From Flavobacterium macacae (lineage in GTDB: Bacteria > Bacteroidota > Bacteroidia > Flavobacteriales > Flavobacteriaceae): 64,000 bases of DNA. Of the stretch, positions 56,778 to 64,000 are shown in pieces; positions within the stretch are counted from its first letter, which is position 1, and the number at the start of each line of letters is the position of its first letter. The translations under genes were made by a program, and so were the position numbers. The stretch lies in NCBI RefSeq assembly GCF_003865365.1, contig NZ_RQVR01000013.1:55959-119958 (forward strand). Reading direction: 5' to 3'. The notes beneath the pieces are model-generated. The model was not told the DNA's origin. It ran no database searches and worked only from the letters and a program-made list of their open reading frames with translations.

Positions 56778-56810
56778 CAAATATAGATATTACAACAATT
56801 GAACCGCAAA
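56778..56810 (-). promoter_or_regulatory. Promoter of the PAS gene
   Basis: TTTG, 21 nt, then TATATTTG on the minus strand, 16 nt before the ATG at 56762. Confidence 0.6.
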
Positions 56811-56842
56811 TGTTAGTACTGTTTAACTCTTGTTCAACATTA

Positions 56843-57925
56843 TTAAAAATCAAATTTCAATTGTACCACTATTGTTTTCTTTACTTCTGTATTCAGATTC
56901 CCAAGAGACAAACCCAGCAAACGTACTGAATCTTTCATTTTTTCTTGATACAATAATTCTTTTGCCGTATCAAGAATCAGACTTTTGTCAGCAATAAAAT
57001 ATATCAAAGTTTTGCTTCGAGTTTGAACGGTGAAGTCACTATATTTAATTTTCAATGTAACCGTTTTCCCTGCAATTTTGTGTTTTTTCAACCTTCTTTC
57101 TAAAGTGGCTGCAATAGATTCCAAACGTTCCATCATAAAAACTTCTGAAGTCAGATTTTCATCAAATGTATGCTCCGCTCCCACAGATTTTGCAATACGC
57201 TCTGATTTTACAGCGCTGTTGTGGATCCCACGAACTACATTGTAATAAAACGCTCCCGATTTTCCGAAATGTTTCACTAAAAATTCTAAGGATTTTTCTT
57301 TCAAATCTTTTCCCGTAAAAATGCCTAGGTGGTACATTTTATCAGTGGTAACCTTCCCTACTCCATAAAACTTGCGGATTGGAAGTACTTCTAAAAAATC
57401 AATAATCTCATCAGGATTTACCGTTTTTTGTCCGTTTGGTTTATTAAAATCAGAAGCTACTTTTGCTACAAATTTATTCATAGAAATCCCGGCAGAAGCC
57501 GTAAGTCCGACCTCGTCAAAAATCCTTTTTCTAATTTCCTGTGCAATTAAAGTAGCACTCGGATTTCCTTTTTTATTTACGGTAACATCTAAATAAGCTT
57601 CGTCCAGCGAAAGTGGCTCGACCAAATCAGTGTAGTCATAAAAAATCTTGTGGATCTTCGCAGAAATTTCACGATAGCGTTCGAATCTTGGCCGTACAAA
57701 AATCAAATCGGGACAATTTTTTTTGGCTAAATAACCGCTGATGGCACTTCTTACGCCAAATTTTCGAGCTTCATAACTTGCCGCCGAAACGACCCCACGA
57801 TTTTCTCCACCGCCAACAGCCACCGGCTTTCCTCGCAATTCAGGATTATCCATTTGTTCCACAGATGCATAAAAAGCATCCATATCAACGTGTATGATTT
57901 TCCTATTTTGAATTGGCTCTTGCAT
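56843..57925 (-). CDS. dinB: DNA polymerase IV (Y family)
   Basis: Error-prone translesion polymerase. Catalytic acidic residues are in IIHVDMDAFYASVEQ and SLDEAYLDVTV; YEARKFGVRSAISG and the little-finger domain (about 230-345) are present. I choose the ATG that gives MQEPIQNRK; the frame is open to a TTG at 57964, but a TAGTTTTG box lies just upstream of it, so a TTG start would leave almost no leader. Lacks a recognisable C-terminal clamp-binding peptide apart from VVQLKFDF. Confidence 0.93.
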   Translation of the reverse strand: MQEPIQNRKIIHVDMDAFYASVEQMDNPELRGKPVAVGGGENRGVVSAASYEARKFGVRSAISGYLAKKNCPDLIFVRPRFERYREISAKIHKIFYDYTDLVEPLSLDEAYLDVTVNKKGNPSATLIAQEIRKRIFDEVGLTASAGISMNKFVAKVASDFNKPNGQKTVNPDEIIDFLEVLPIRKFYGVGKVTTDKMYHLGIFTGKDLKEKSLEFLVKHFGKSGAFYYNVVRGIHNSAVKSERIAKSVGAEHTFDENLTSEVFMMERLESIAATLERRLKKHKIAGKTVTLKIKYSDFTVQTRSKTLIYFIADKSLILDTAKELLYQEKMKDSVRLLGLSLGNLNTEVKKTIVVQLKFDF

Positions 57926-58006
57926 AAATCTTTCCTCAAAAAGTCGTTCTGATTCTTGCTTCAAATTTAATTCAAAACTAGCTGTTTTTACAGTAAATAT
58001 TTCGGA

Positions 58007-60088
58007 TTATTTCTTAGTATCTGAAGTCAGGTAACTCTCTGTTGCTTCTGATTTAATTTTACTTTCTGACGGAAAAAAGAAGCTCATTGGCTTGTAAGTA
58101 AAATGCCTCCAAATTGACGAAATAATATAACGGACTTCTAACAAAGGAATATTTCTCGAACGGAAAGCCAGTCCTAATGAAAGTGAAAAACTAACCAAGA
58201 AATTGACCAGTCCCACGACTCCTATTCCGATTATGGACCAAATAATGATATCAATCGAAGCCATAAAATCGCCCCCATAAAGCCCGAGGGCGAAATTTCC
58301 GCTGGTAAATGTAATATGTCGAATATCTAAATCTAATCCGAAAAATAGTCCAACGGAAGCCGTGGAGCCCATGAAAATCCCGAACCAAAAATTAGAAATG
58401 ACTCCGGCCCATTTTTTCTCATATAAGTCAGCAAATTTCTTCGTTTTTTCTCTTCCGAAGCTCTTTTTCAACAGCGGATGTTCTTGAATTCTATAATAAA
58501 CATGGCCATGTTTGTCTCTGTTGGCAATACTTCCCGAAATAATTCCAGACAAGAAAAGGAAAACTCCTGCAATCGCAGCGTGAAAAATTGCTGGCGAATG
58601 AACCGGACTCAAATCAGTCAACAATTTTGTCCATTTTGAAGCGGCAATATTGTATTCAAAAGCGTAATCGATCAGCCAAATACCTAATAAAGCGACAGGA
58701 AAAGCCATAATTACATTGCCTACAAAAGCGATAAATTGTGATCGGAAAACACGGGCAAACAAAACGGCAAAAGCATAATGTTTTTCAGAGGGCTGCCCTT
58801 GCTTTTTCATCCCTTTTTCCAGCGCACTGATTAATGCAGAAGCTGTCATGGCAGGCTGTTTTGTTGCTAATGTAAAACCACAAAGATAAATAGCAATGAA
58901 ACCAGCCGCATAATTCATGCTGTACAAAAATGCGTGTCCGAAAGCGCTAGTTTCCACTTTCCCCAACAACACTTTTATGATACAGAGAAATCCCACAATC
59001 AAACCACCACCCAAAGCACCGCGGAACATCCTGAAATATTCGGCTTTGCCTTCGGTTATGTATTTTTCGCCTGTTTTGGCAGTATGCTGTGTAACTTCAT
59101 ATGATAAAAGCTGCGTGCTTTCGCTAATTAAACCCCGGACATCGTTTTTATAACAATTGTATTTTATCAGTTTTAAGGCCAGCTGGATGCCGTTATTTTT
59201 TTTATTTTCTTCAAAATCAACAATCAAAAGCGGAATCAAAACTTTTAGTCGGTGCAACTGCTGCCTGATGCGGAGCAAATTTTGATTTACGCGAAGTGAA
59301 ATACCATATTTTGAGGTGTTTGCAAATGCTTTTTCAACAAAATCCATACATTGCTTGTGCAAAATGAGCAACTGCTTATAATACAGATCGTTTGACGTAA
59401 TATAATGGTCACCGTTGGGATTTCTGATAATTTCATCAATTTGTATGAGTTCTTTTTCAAAGGCAGAAAACGGACTTTCGAGATTATCATATTCTGGTAC
59501 CATCTTTATTACATCGGTTTCCATGGCACGGCCCGAAATTCTTTGCGTAATGATGCTCATCGAATGCAATAATTCTGACAAGGCAGAATCTTCTTCGATA
59601 GAATCATAAATGGTCTTGAACAGCAACAAATCATACAATTCCTCCACTTGATCCATCGGAATTTTATTCACCCAAACAGAATCGGTATTGACATAAAATA
59701 CTTGGTTTAAAACATATTCAAGGGATTCTTTGTTAGGCTGAAAAGGAAGCAATTTTGAAAAAAGGCGCTTTCTTACTTCAAAAATAAAATCTACATCTTG
59801 TAAAATTCCGGCGTCTGATAAGAATTTATTGAATTCTTTGTGATGCAATAAATGCTTAATATAATAGGAGAATTGAAGTCGGACAAAGTCATTTTTACGA
59901 AGGAAATCTAAGAGTTCATAGATATCAATTCGTGCTGCAGCTTTAGGGTTTTTAGGGCGTATAATCCTGACCAACTGTACTAAAAGCTCGATTTCATCTT
60001 GCGTTTGTGTCCAAAGTTGGGCTTCGTCAAAATAGTGACTTAAAAAAGAAGTAATCGTTATTTTTGGCTTTGATTTTCTAAATTTCAT
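58007..60088 (-). CDS. Membrane protein of the 'site-specific recombinase' (PF10136-like) family
   Basis: The 693-residue protein has a soluble helical N-terminal half (about 1-340) and a C-terminal half with about seven membrane helices (GGLIVGFLCIIKVLLG, FVGNVIMAFPVALLGIWLI, AIAGVFLFLSGIISGSI and others). Homologues are annotated as site-specific recombinase (Gcr) from one old report, but no recombinase catalytic motif is visible and the topology argues against DNA strand exchange. The true function is unknown. Confidence 0.78.
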   Translation of the reverse strand: MKFRKSKPKITITSFLSHYFDEAQLWTQTQDEIELLVQLVRIIRPKNPKAAARIDIYELLDFLRKNDFVRLQFSYYIKHLLHHKEFNKFLSDAGILQDVDFIFEVRKRLFSKLLPFQPNKESLEYVLNQVFYVNTDSVWVNKIPMDQVEELYDLLLFKTIYDSIEEDSALSELLHSMSIITQRISGRAMETDVIKMVPEYDNLESPFSAFEKELIQIDEIIRNPNGDHYITSNDLYYKQLLILHKQCMDFVEKAFANTSKYGISLRVNQNLLRIRQQLHRLKVLIPLLIVDFEENKKNNGIQLALKLIKYNCYKNDVRGLISESTQLLSYEVTQHTAKTGEKYITEGKAEYFRMFRGALGGGLIVGFLCIIKVLLGKVETSAFGHAFLYSMNYAAGFIAIYLCGFTLATKQPAMTASALISALEKGMKKQGQPSEKHYAFAVLFARVFRSQFIAFVGNVIMAFPVALLGIWLIDYAFEYNIAASKWTKLLTDLSPVHSPAIFHAAIAGVFLFLSGIISGSIANRDKHGHVYYRIQEHPLLKKSFGREKTKKFADLYEKKWAGVISNFWFGIFMGSTASVGLFFGLDLDIRHITFTSGNFALGLYGGDFMASIDIIIWSIIGIGVVGLVNFLVSFSLSLGLAFRSRNIPLLEVRYIISSIWRHFTYKPMSFFFPSESKIKSEATESYLTSDTKK

Positions 60089-60171
60089 AGAGTGTTTAAG
60101 TAAGCTTTAACTGTAAAAATACAAATTGGCGGACATTTATCAGTAAATTCGTGATGTAAAATTATAATAAT

Positions 60172-60642
60172 ATGGTTGAGATAGAAAGAAAGTTTCTAGT
60201 AAATTCAGAAGATTTCAAAAAAGAGGCCCTTCGAAAGAATCACATTGCGCAAGGCTATTTGAACAGCCATCCTGAACGAACGGTTCGCGTGAGGATCAAA
60301 GGAGAAGTTGGCTTTTTGACCATCAAGGGCAAAGGAAACGAGACGGGAATGACACGTTTTGAATGGGAGACCGAAATTGCCCTGGCGGAAGCTAAAAATT
60401 TGATTCAATTGTGCGAAAATGGCGTAATTGACAAAATCAGGCACGAAGTTGAAATCGGAAACCATACCTATGAAGTAGATGAGTTTTTTGGCGACAACGA
60501 AGGTTTGGTTATAGCCGAAATTGAATTGAAATCAGAAGACGAACCTTTTGAAAAACCCAATTGGCTTGGGCAAGAAGTGACAAATGACGAAAGGTATTAC
60601 AATGCTTACTTGAGCAACAATCCGTTTAAAAACTGGAAATAA
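60172..60642 (+). CDS. CYTH-domain protein (triphosphate tunnel metalloenzyme)
   Basis: The 156-residue protein starts with the CYTH signature EIERKFL and has charged strand motifs RTVRVRIKG, FLTIKGKGNETG, RFEWETEI, IDKIRHEVE and LVIAEIELKSED that line the metal/triphosphate tunnel. Such enzymes hydrolyse inorganic triphosphate or act as class IV adenylate cyclases; the sequence alone does not decide. No CHAD domain is attached. Confidence 0.9.
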   Translation: MVEIERKFLVNSEDFKKEALRKNHIAQGYLNSHPERTVRVRIKGEVGFLTIKGKGNETGMTRFEWETEIALAEAKNLIQLCENGVIDKIRHEVEIGNHTYEVDEFFGDNEGLVIAEIELKSEDEPFEKPNWLGQEVTNDERYYNAYLSNNPFKNWK

Positions 60643-60701
60643 ATAACCGCAGAATTACCGATTTGAATTTTAAGGATCTGTAAATTCGGCTACACTTTAT
60701 T

Positions 60702-61670
60702 ATGAAATACGACCTTATAATCATAGGCGGAGGCCCAATTGGACTGGCTTGCGCGATTGAAGCGCAAAAGAATAACCTGAACTATTTGATCCTTGAAAAA
60801 GGGGCTTTGGTCAACAGCATTTTCAATTATCCGCTATATATGACCTTTTTTTCAACAGCAGAACGTCTTGAAATTGGCAACATTCCGTTTAATTGCTTGG
60901 CGCCAAAACCAGGGCGCCAAGATGCACTGGAATATTACCGAAACATTCACCGCTATTTCAATTTCAATATTCATTTATTTGAAAAAGTGGAAAGCGTTTT
61001 AAAACAAAACGACGGTTCGTTTGAGATTCTTTCAGACAAGAAAAAATATTCGAGTTCTAACGTAGTGATCGCTACAGGATTTTATGACATCCCGCTTTAT
61101 ATGGACATTCCAGGTGAAGATTTGCCAAAAGTGCGCCATTATTATAAGGAAGCGCACGAATATGCGTTTCGCAAGATTTTGGTTGTCGGCGCCAATAATT
61201 CTTCTGTGGATGCCGCTTTAGAATGTTATCGAAAAGGCGCGGAAGTGACGATGGTGATTCGAAAAAATGAAATCAACAGCCGCGTGAAATATTGGGCCAA
61301 GCCTGATATTGAAAATCGAATTGCCGAAGGAAGCATTAAAGCTTACTTTGAATCTACGCTTTCCGAAATACGTGAAAACGAAGTGGAAATCAAAACACCC
61401 AAAGGAAAAATTACGTTAGAAAACGACTTTGTTTTGGCCTTGACAGGTTACCAACCCGATTTGAATTTTCTTTCAAACATGGGAATTGAGCTTTCTGACG
61501 ATGAAAAAAAAGCGCCAAAATACAATCCAGAAACGATGGAAACCAACGTTACCGGTCTTTATTTGGCCGGCGTGGTTTGTGGCGGTATGGAAACGCACAA
61601 ATGGTTTATTGAAAATTCAAGAGTGCACGCTGGGATGATATTAGATTCAATTGTTTCTAAAACTTCTTAA
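60702..61670 (+). CDS. ypdA: YpdA-family putative bacillithiol disulfide reductase
   Basis: The 322-residue FAD/NADPH oxidoreductase has an N-terminal dinucleotide fold IIGGGPIGLACAIEA (FAD), a second fold VVGANNSSVDAALE (NADPH) and FALTGYQPD-like VLALTGYQPDLNFL. It lacks the CxxC of thioredoxin reductases, as expected for YpdA (Bdr), which reduces bacillithiol disulfide. Bacillithiol use by this strain is inferred. Located 60 nt after the CYTH gene. Confidence 0.88.
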   Translation: MKYDLIIIGGGPIGLACAIEAQKNNLNYLILEKGALVNSIFNYPLYMTFFSTAERLEIGNIPFNCLAPKPGRQDALEYYRNIHRYFNFNIHLFEKVESVLKQNDGSFEILSDKKKYSSSNVVIATGFYDIPLYMDIPGEDLPKVRHYYKEAHEYAFRKILVVGANNSSVDAALECYRKGAEVTMVIRKNEINSRVKYWAKPDIENRIAEGSIKAYFESTLSEIRENEVEIKTPKGKITLENDFVLALTGYQPDLNFLSNMGIELSDDEKKAPKYNPETMETNVTGLYLAGVVCGGMETHKWFIENSRVHAGMILDSIVSKTS

Positions 61671-61697
61671 ATTTATAAATAGGTAACCCAAATCACT

Positions 61698-62615
61698 ATG
61701 AAAAAATTGCTGTTTTTCTCATTTTTCTTTGCTTGTTCGTTGGCCAAAGCGCAAAAAATGACTACGATTACTTATTTCCAAAATGATACTTTAAAGTTGG
61801 ATTTGGATTTGTTTGTCCCTGAAAATGCTTCAAAAACCAAACTCCCCTTGATGATTTATGTTCACGGTGGCGGATTTTCTGGAGGCGAAAGAGAATCTGG
61901 ACACAGCCTTTGCAAGTATTTAGCAAATAATGGATTTGCTTCAGCAACAATTACGTATACTTTGTATGCAAAAGGAAAAAACTTTGGATGTGACGGAGCG
62001 CTTCCGAATAAAATCAAGTCGTTTCAATTTGCAGCCAATGACTTATGGCTGGCTACTTCTTACTTTATAAAAAATAGTGAAAAACACAATATTGATGTAG
62101 ATAAAATCTTTATTTCTGGATCAAGTGCTGGTGCCGAAGCGGTGTTGCACGCTGCTTTTTGGGATTTTAAAACCATGAATCTGTATGCTAAAAATGCGCT
62201 CCCAAAAGACTTTAGATATGCCGGATTGGTTTCTGGCGCTGGAGCGATTATGGATCTGAATATGATTACGAAAAAAAACATAATTCCGATGCTTTTTTTC
62301 CACGGAAGTGCCGATACCGTTGTGCCTTTTGGAACTGCGGCACATCATCTTTGCAAGACCAATTCGAGCAATTGGCTGATGCTTTTTGGTTCAAATTCTA
62401 TTTACAATCACGCCTTGAGTTTAGACGGTTCGACGTCACTTTATACCTATTGCGGTGGCGGGCACGAATACAGCGGGACACTTTTTGAAAAGGACCAATT
62501 TTATATTTTAAACTTTTTGAACGACGTTTTGATCGGAAAAAAAGTGCAGAACCACACGGTTTTCAAAACTGGAAAAAAGGCAGACAAAGCAAATCCGTAT
62601 GGGTTTTGCGAGTAA
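61698..62615 (+). CDS. Secreted alpha/beta hydrolase (esterase-like)
   Basis: The 305-residue protein has a Sec signal peptide (MKKLLFFSFFFACSLAKAQ). Oxyanion motif VHGGGFSGGERES, nucleophile SGSSAGAEAVLHA (Ser about 141), acid Asp in HGSADTVVP and His near GGGHEYSG are visible. It resembles acetyl-xylan/carboxyl esterases of Bacteroidota; the substrate is unknown. It lies 28 nt after the ypdA-like gene and may be cotranscribed. A hairpin terminator follows. Confidence 0.87.
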   Translation: MKKLLFFSFFFACSLAKAQKMTTITYFQNDTLKLDLDLFVPENASKTKLPLMIYVHGGGFSGGERESGHSLCKYLANNGFASATITYTLYAKGKNFGCDGALPNKIKSFQFAANDLWLATSYFIKNSEKHNIDVDKIFISGSSAGAEAVLHAAFWDFKTMNLYAKNALPKDFRYAGLVSGAGAIMDLNMITKKNIIPMLFFHGSADTVVPFGTAAHHLCKTNSSNWLMLFGSNSIYNHALSLDGSTSLYTYCGGGHEYSGTLFEKDQFYILNFLNDVLIGKKVQNHTVFKTGKKADKANPYGFCE

Positions 62616-62643
62616 ATAAGGCAGCTACAGCTATGAAACAAAT

Positions 62644-62676
62644 AAAAAAGGAACGATTGAAAGTCGATTCCTTTTT
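62644..62676 (+). terminator. Terminator of the esterase-like gene
   Basis: AAAAAGGAA ... TTCCTTTTT imperfect stem with a T run, 29 nt after the stop. A second hairpin, AAAATGCC/GGCATTTT, lies at 62745-62769. Confidence 0.65.
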
Positions 62677-62791
62677 AAAAACGGAAGGTTTGTTCTAAAT
62701 AATAATTTCCGCATCTCAAAACCACTTGCCAGGCGGGGAGCTGGAAAATGCCTCCGAAGTTGGCATTTTGTTATAATTATGATTGGAAAAG

Positions 62792-63443
62792 TTATTTGGG
62801 GTCACTTTTTTTCTTCTCATCTAGATATTTTCTGTAAAACATATCCAGCAGTGCAGCTTCTTCCAAAGGGATCAGCATTTCTATTATTTTTAAAAGGCTG
62901 TAAACGTATCTTTCGGGATCCCTGCAGATAGTGCTGTCGCTGGTTGCAACTCCGTCTAAGGCCAGCATTCCGGCCTTGAGCAAATCCATGATAATACAGA
63001 AGAGATCCCTGTATCCTTCTACTTTTAATTCTAACTGGCGCCTCACCACCGCCAAGCACACCGTCTTCACCCTCCCCTTTCTTGATTTTTTCAACGCCCT
63101 TTTCCTGCATCAGTGCCGCCGCATCGAGCATCTTGATCAGATGGATATAGGGCGTCACAAGGTCGGTGTCGGGATCAGTAGTGTTCGGGTAAAGGGAAAT
63201 CTCAATGATTTAACACAAGAAAAATTCAAACTCTTGCAACGTCCTTTCCCTGAATGCGTTTTGGAGCACCAAGAAAGGATTGTTGTGCTCTTCTTTGGTC
63301 AGGGAAGAAAGAGGGAATACAGTCTCAGAGCGGGCGGAATCCTTCACTTTCCATTTTTTGCCTTTCCCTTTCAGGCAGTAGCAGACTTTGAGAAAAGAGC
63401 CGATGGCCGTATAAAAGACAAAGACATAAACCGCTGTTAGCAT
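62792..63443 (-). pseudogene. Degenerate hypothetical gene with a nonsense codon and a frameshift
   Basis: Three ORF pieces join into one protein. 63210-63443 encodes LTAVYVFVFYTAIGSFLK through RTLQEFEFFLC and meets a TAA; the same frame continues IIEISLYPNTTDPDTD, VTPYIHLIKMLDAAALM and EKIKKGEGEDGVLGG. Near 63050 the meaningful frame shifts to RQLELKVEGYRDLFCIIM through YRKYLDEKKKSDPK, ending at 62792. The family is not recognised. The DNA from about 62850 to 63400 looks richer in G+C than its neighbours, so it may be foreign. Its first ATG overlaps the stop of the neighbouring gene (ATGCTAA). Confidence 0.6.
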
Positions 63444-63907
63444 AGGTTTGAACTTAATATAATACGATCTTCTTCATTTACATTTACAAGATGTAAAAAA
63501 TAGGTTGTTCCAATTAAATTTTTAGGTTTAAATCCAATTTTAATTTCATCACCAATAATCTTGAATTCAGATAATTCATACATTGAAAAGTAAGAATAAG
63601 AATTAGATTCTGAAGCTTTTATAACTAACGGGCCAAAATATAGTCGTTTGGGATGATTGTTCCTTAAAGAAACGTAAACTTCATTATTTGCAAACTGAAA
63701 TTTTGCATATTGATAACTTTGACCAAAAGTTACAATTTTACTTTTCGCAATTATAGCAAAAATTTTTAAATCTTGAGTCTCATTACTATCTAATAAAAGA
63801 TACGAATTTATAAGTTGTCTATCTTTGAAAAATAAGAACAAATTATACAAGACAAAAGCTACAAGTACAATACCTAAAAAGAATCCAATTAATTTTTCAA
63901 TCTCCAT
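63437..63907 (-). CDS. Hypothetical single-span membrane protein
   Basis: From the Met at 63907 the protein has 156 residues (163 from 63928). One N-terminal helix (KLIGFFLGIVLVAFVLYNLF) is followed by a beta-rich domain of about 120 residues (YAKFQFANNEVYVSLRNN, FGPLVIKASES). No known family was recognised. The later start begins right before the membrane helix and avoids a Cys-rich stretch, so I prefer it, weakly. The stop overlaps the ATG of the pseudogene downstream. Confidence 0.6.
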   Translation of the reverse strand: MEIEKLIGFFLGIVLVAFVLYNLFLFFKDRQLINSYLLLDSNETQDLKIFAIIAKSKIVTFGQSYQYAKFQFANNEVYVSLRNNHPKRLYFGPLVIKASESNSYSYFSMYELSEFKIIGDEIKIGFKPKNLIGTTYFLHLVNVNEEDRIILSSNLC

Positions 63908-64000
63908 TTTACTACAAGTTTTACACAAATCTCTGCTAACGTCAGTTCGTCTAAAAACCCTTCAAAGTTCTTATTCAAACTTAATTTTGAAGTAAATATA

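Noticed and set aside
58007..60088. Possible mobile element because of the family name 'site-specific recombinase'
   Set aside because: The protein has many membrane helices and no recombinase catalytic residues; no inverted repeats or attachment sites flank it.

Overview
The window looks like a chromosomal segment of a Flavobacterium-type member of the Bacteroidota. The evidence is low G+C DNA, Bacteroidota-type promoters (TTG/TTTG about 19-20 nt upstream of TAnnTTTG), a type IX secretion C-terminal domain, an IPExxxVDY protein, an OmpA protein with thrombospondin type 3 repeats, a GH92 mannosidase and TPR-containing histidine kinases. No rRNA, tRNA, prophage, transposase or CRISPR array was seen.

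Layout. 1-3059 (-): a large secreted multidomain protein, split by an in-frame TAG and broken again by a TGA inside its sorting domain. 3178-7702 (-): an ABC exporter operon whose permease is fused to an M1 peptidase. 7863-8909 (+): thiL. 8910-9666: no gene, but three tandem units of about 230-275 bp with hairpins and a conserved semi-palindrome. 9667-13753 (-): a signalling cluster with a LuxR-type response regulator, a TPR histidine kinase, a tiny secreted Gly-rich protein and a LytTR protein with a degenerate receiver. 14219-20164: glyS, a coiled-coil membrane protein, comF, an Ig-like lipoprotein and a nitrilase-family amidase. 20462-31367: GH92 mannosidase, sdhCAB, a ChaN-like protein, a Crp/Fnr regulator, aminopeptidase P and an alpha/beta hydrolase. 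31369-40129 (-): AddB-like and AddA-like helicase/nuclease genes separated by ompA and kbl. 40161-40852: a higBA toxin-antitoxin pair beside a dispersed repeat. 41220-43958 (+): superoxide dismutase and a second TPR histidine kinase, paralogous to the first but without a regulator gene.

43959-44354 has no protein gene. It carries two copies, about 95% identical, of a 97-bp element. On the minus strand each copy has a full promoter (TTG-N20-TAnnTTTG), a stem-loop and a rho-independent terminator. All five differences between the copies are neutral for that model (promoter N positions, a terminator loop base, a U-A to U-G wobble, one flanking base). This is the best candidate here for an undescribed system: a duplicated small RNA of about 75 nt. 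A related core occurs in the unit array beside the other TPR kinase.

44355-56762 is mainly housekeeping: a PurF-like amidotransferase, a PfkB kinase, a GNAT, rnhA, purN, acpP-fabF-rnc, IPExxxVDY-pyk, a BI-1 protein and a PAS protein. The gap at 55817-56246 holds the frameshifted remains of a LuxR-type response-regulator HTH. 56843-62615 holds dinB, a membrane protein of the 'site-specific recombinase' family, a CYTH protein, a YpdA-like reductase and a secreted esterase-like hydrolase. 62792-63443 is a pseudogene with one nonsense codon and one frameshift, in DNA that looks richer in G+C than its surroundings. A small membrane protein ends the window.
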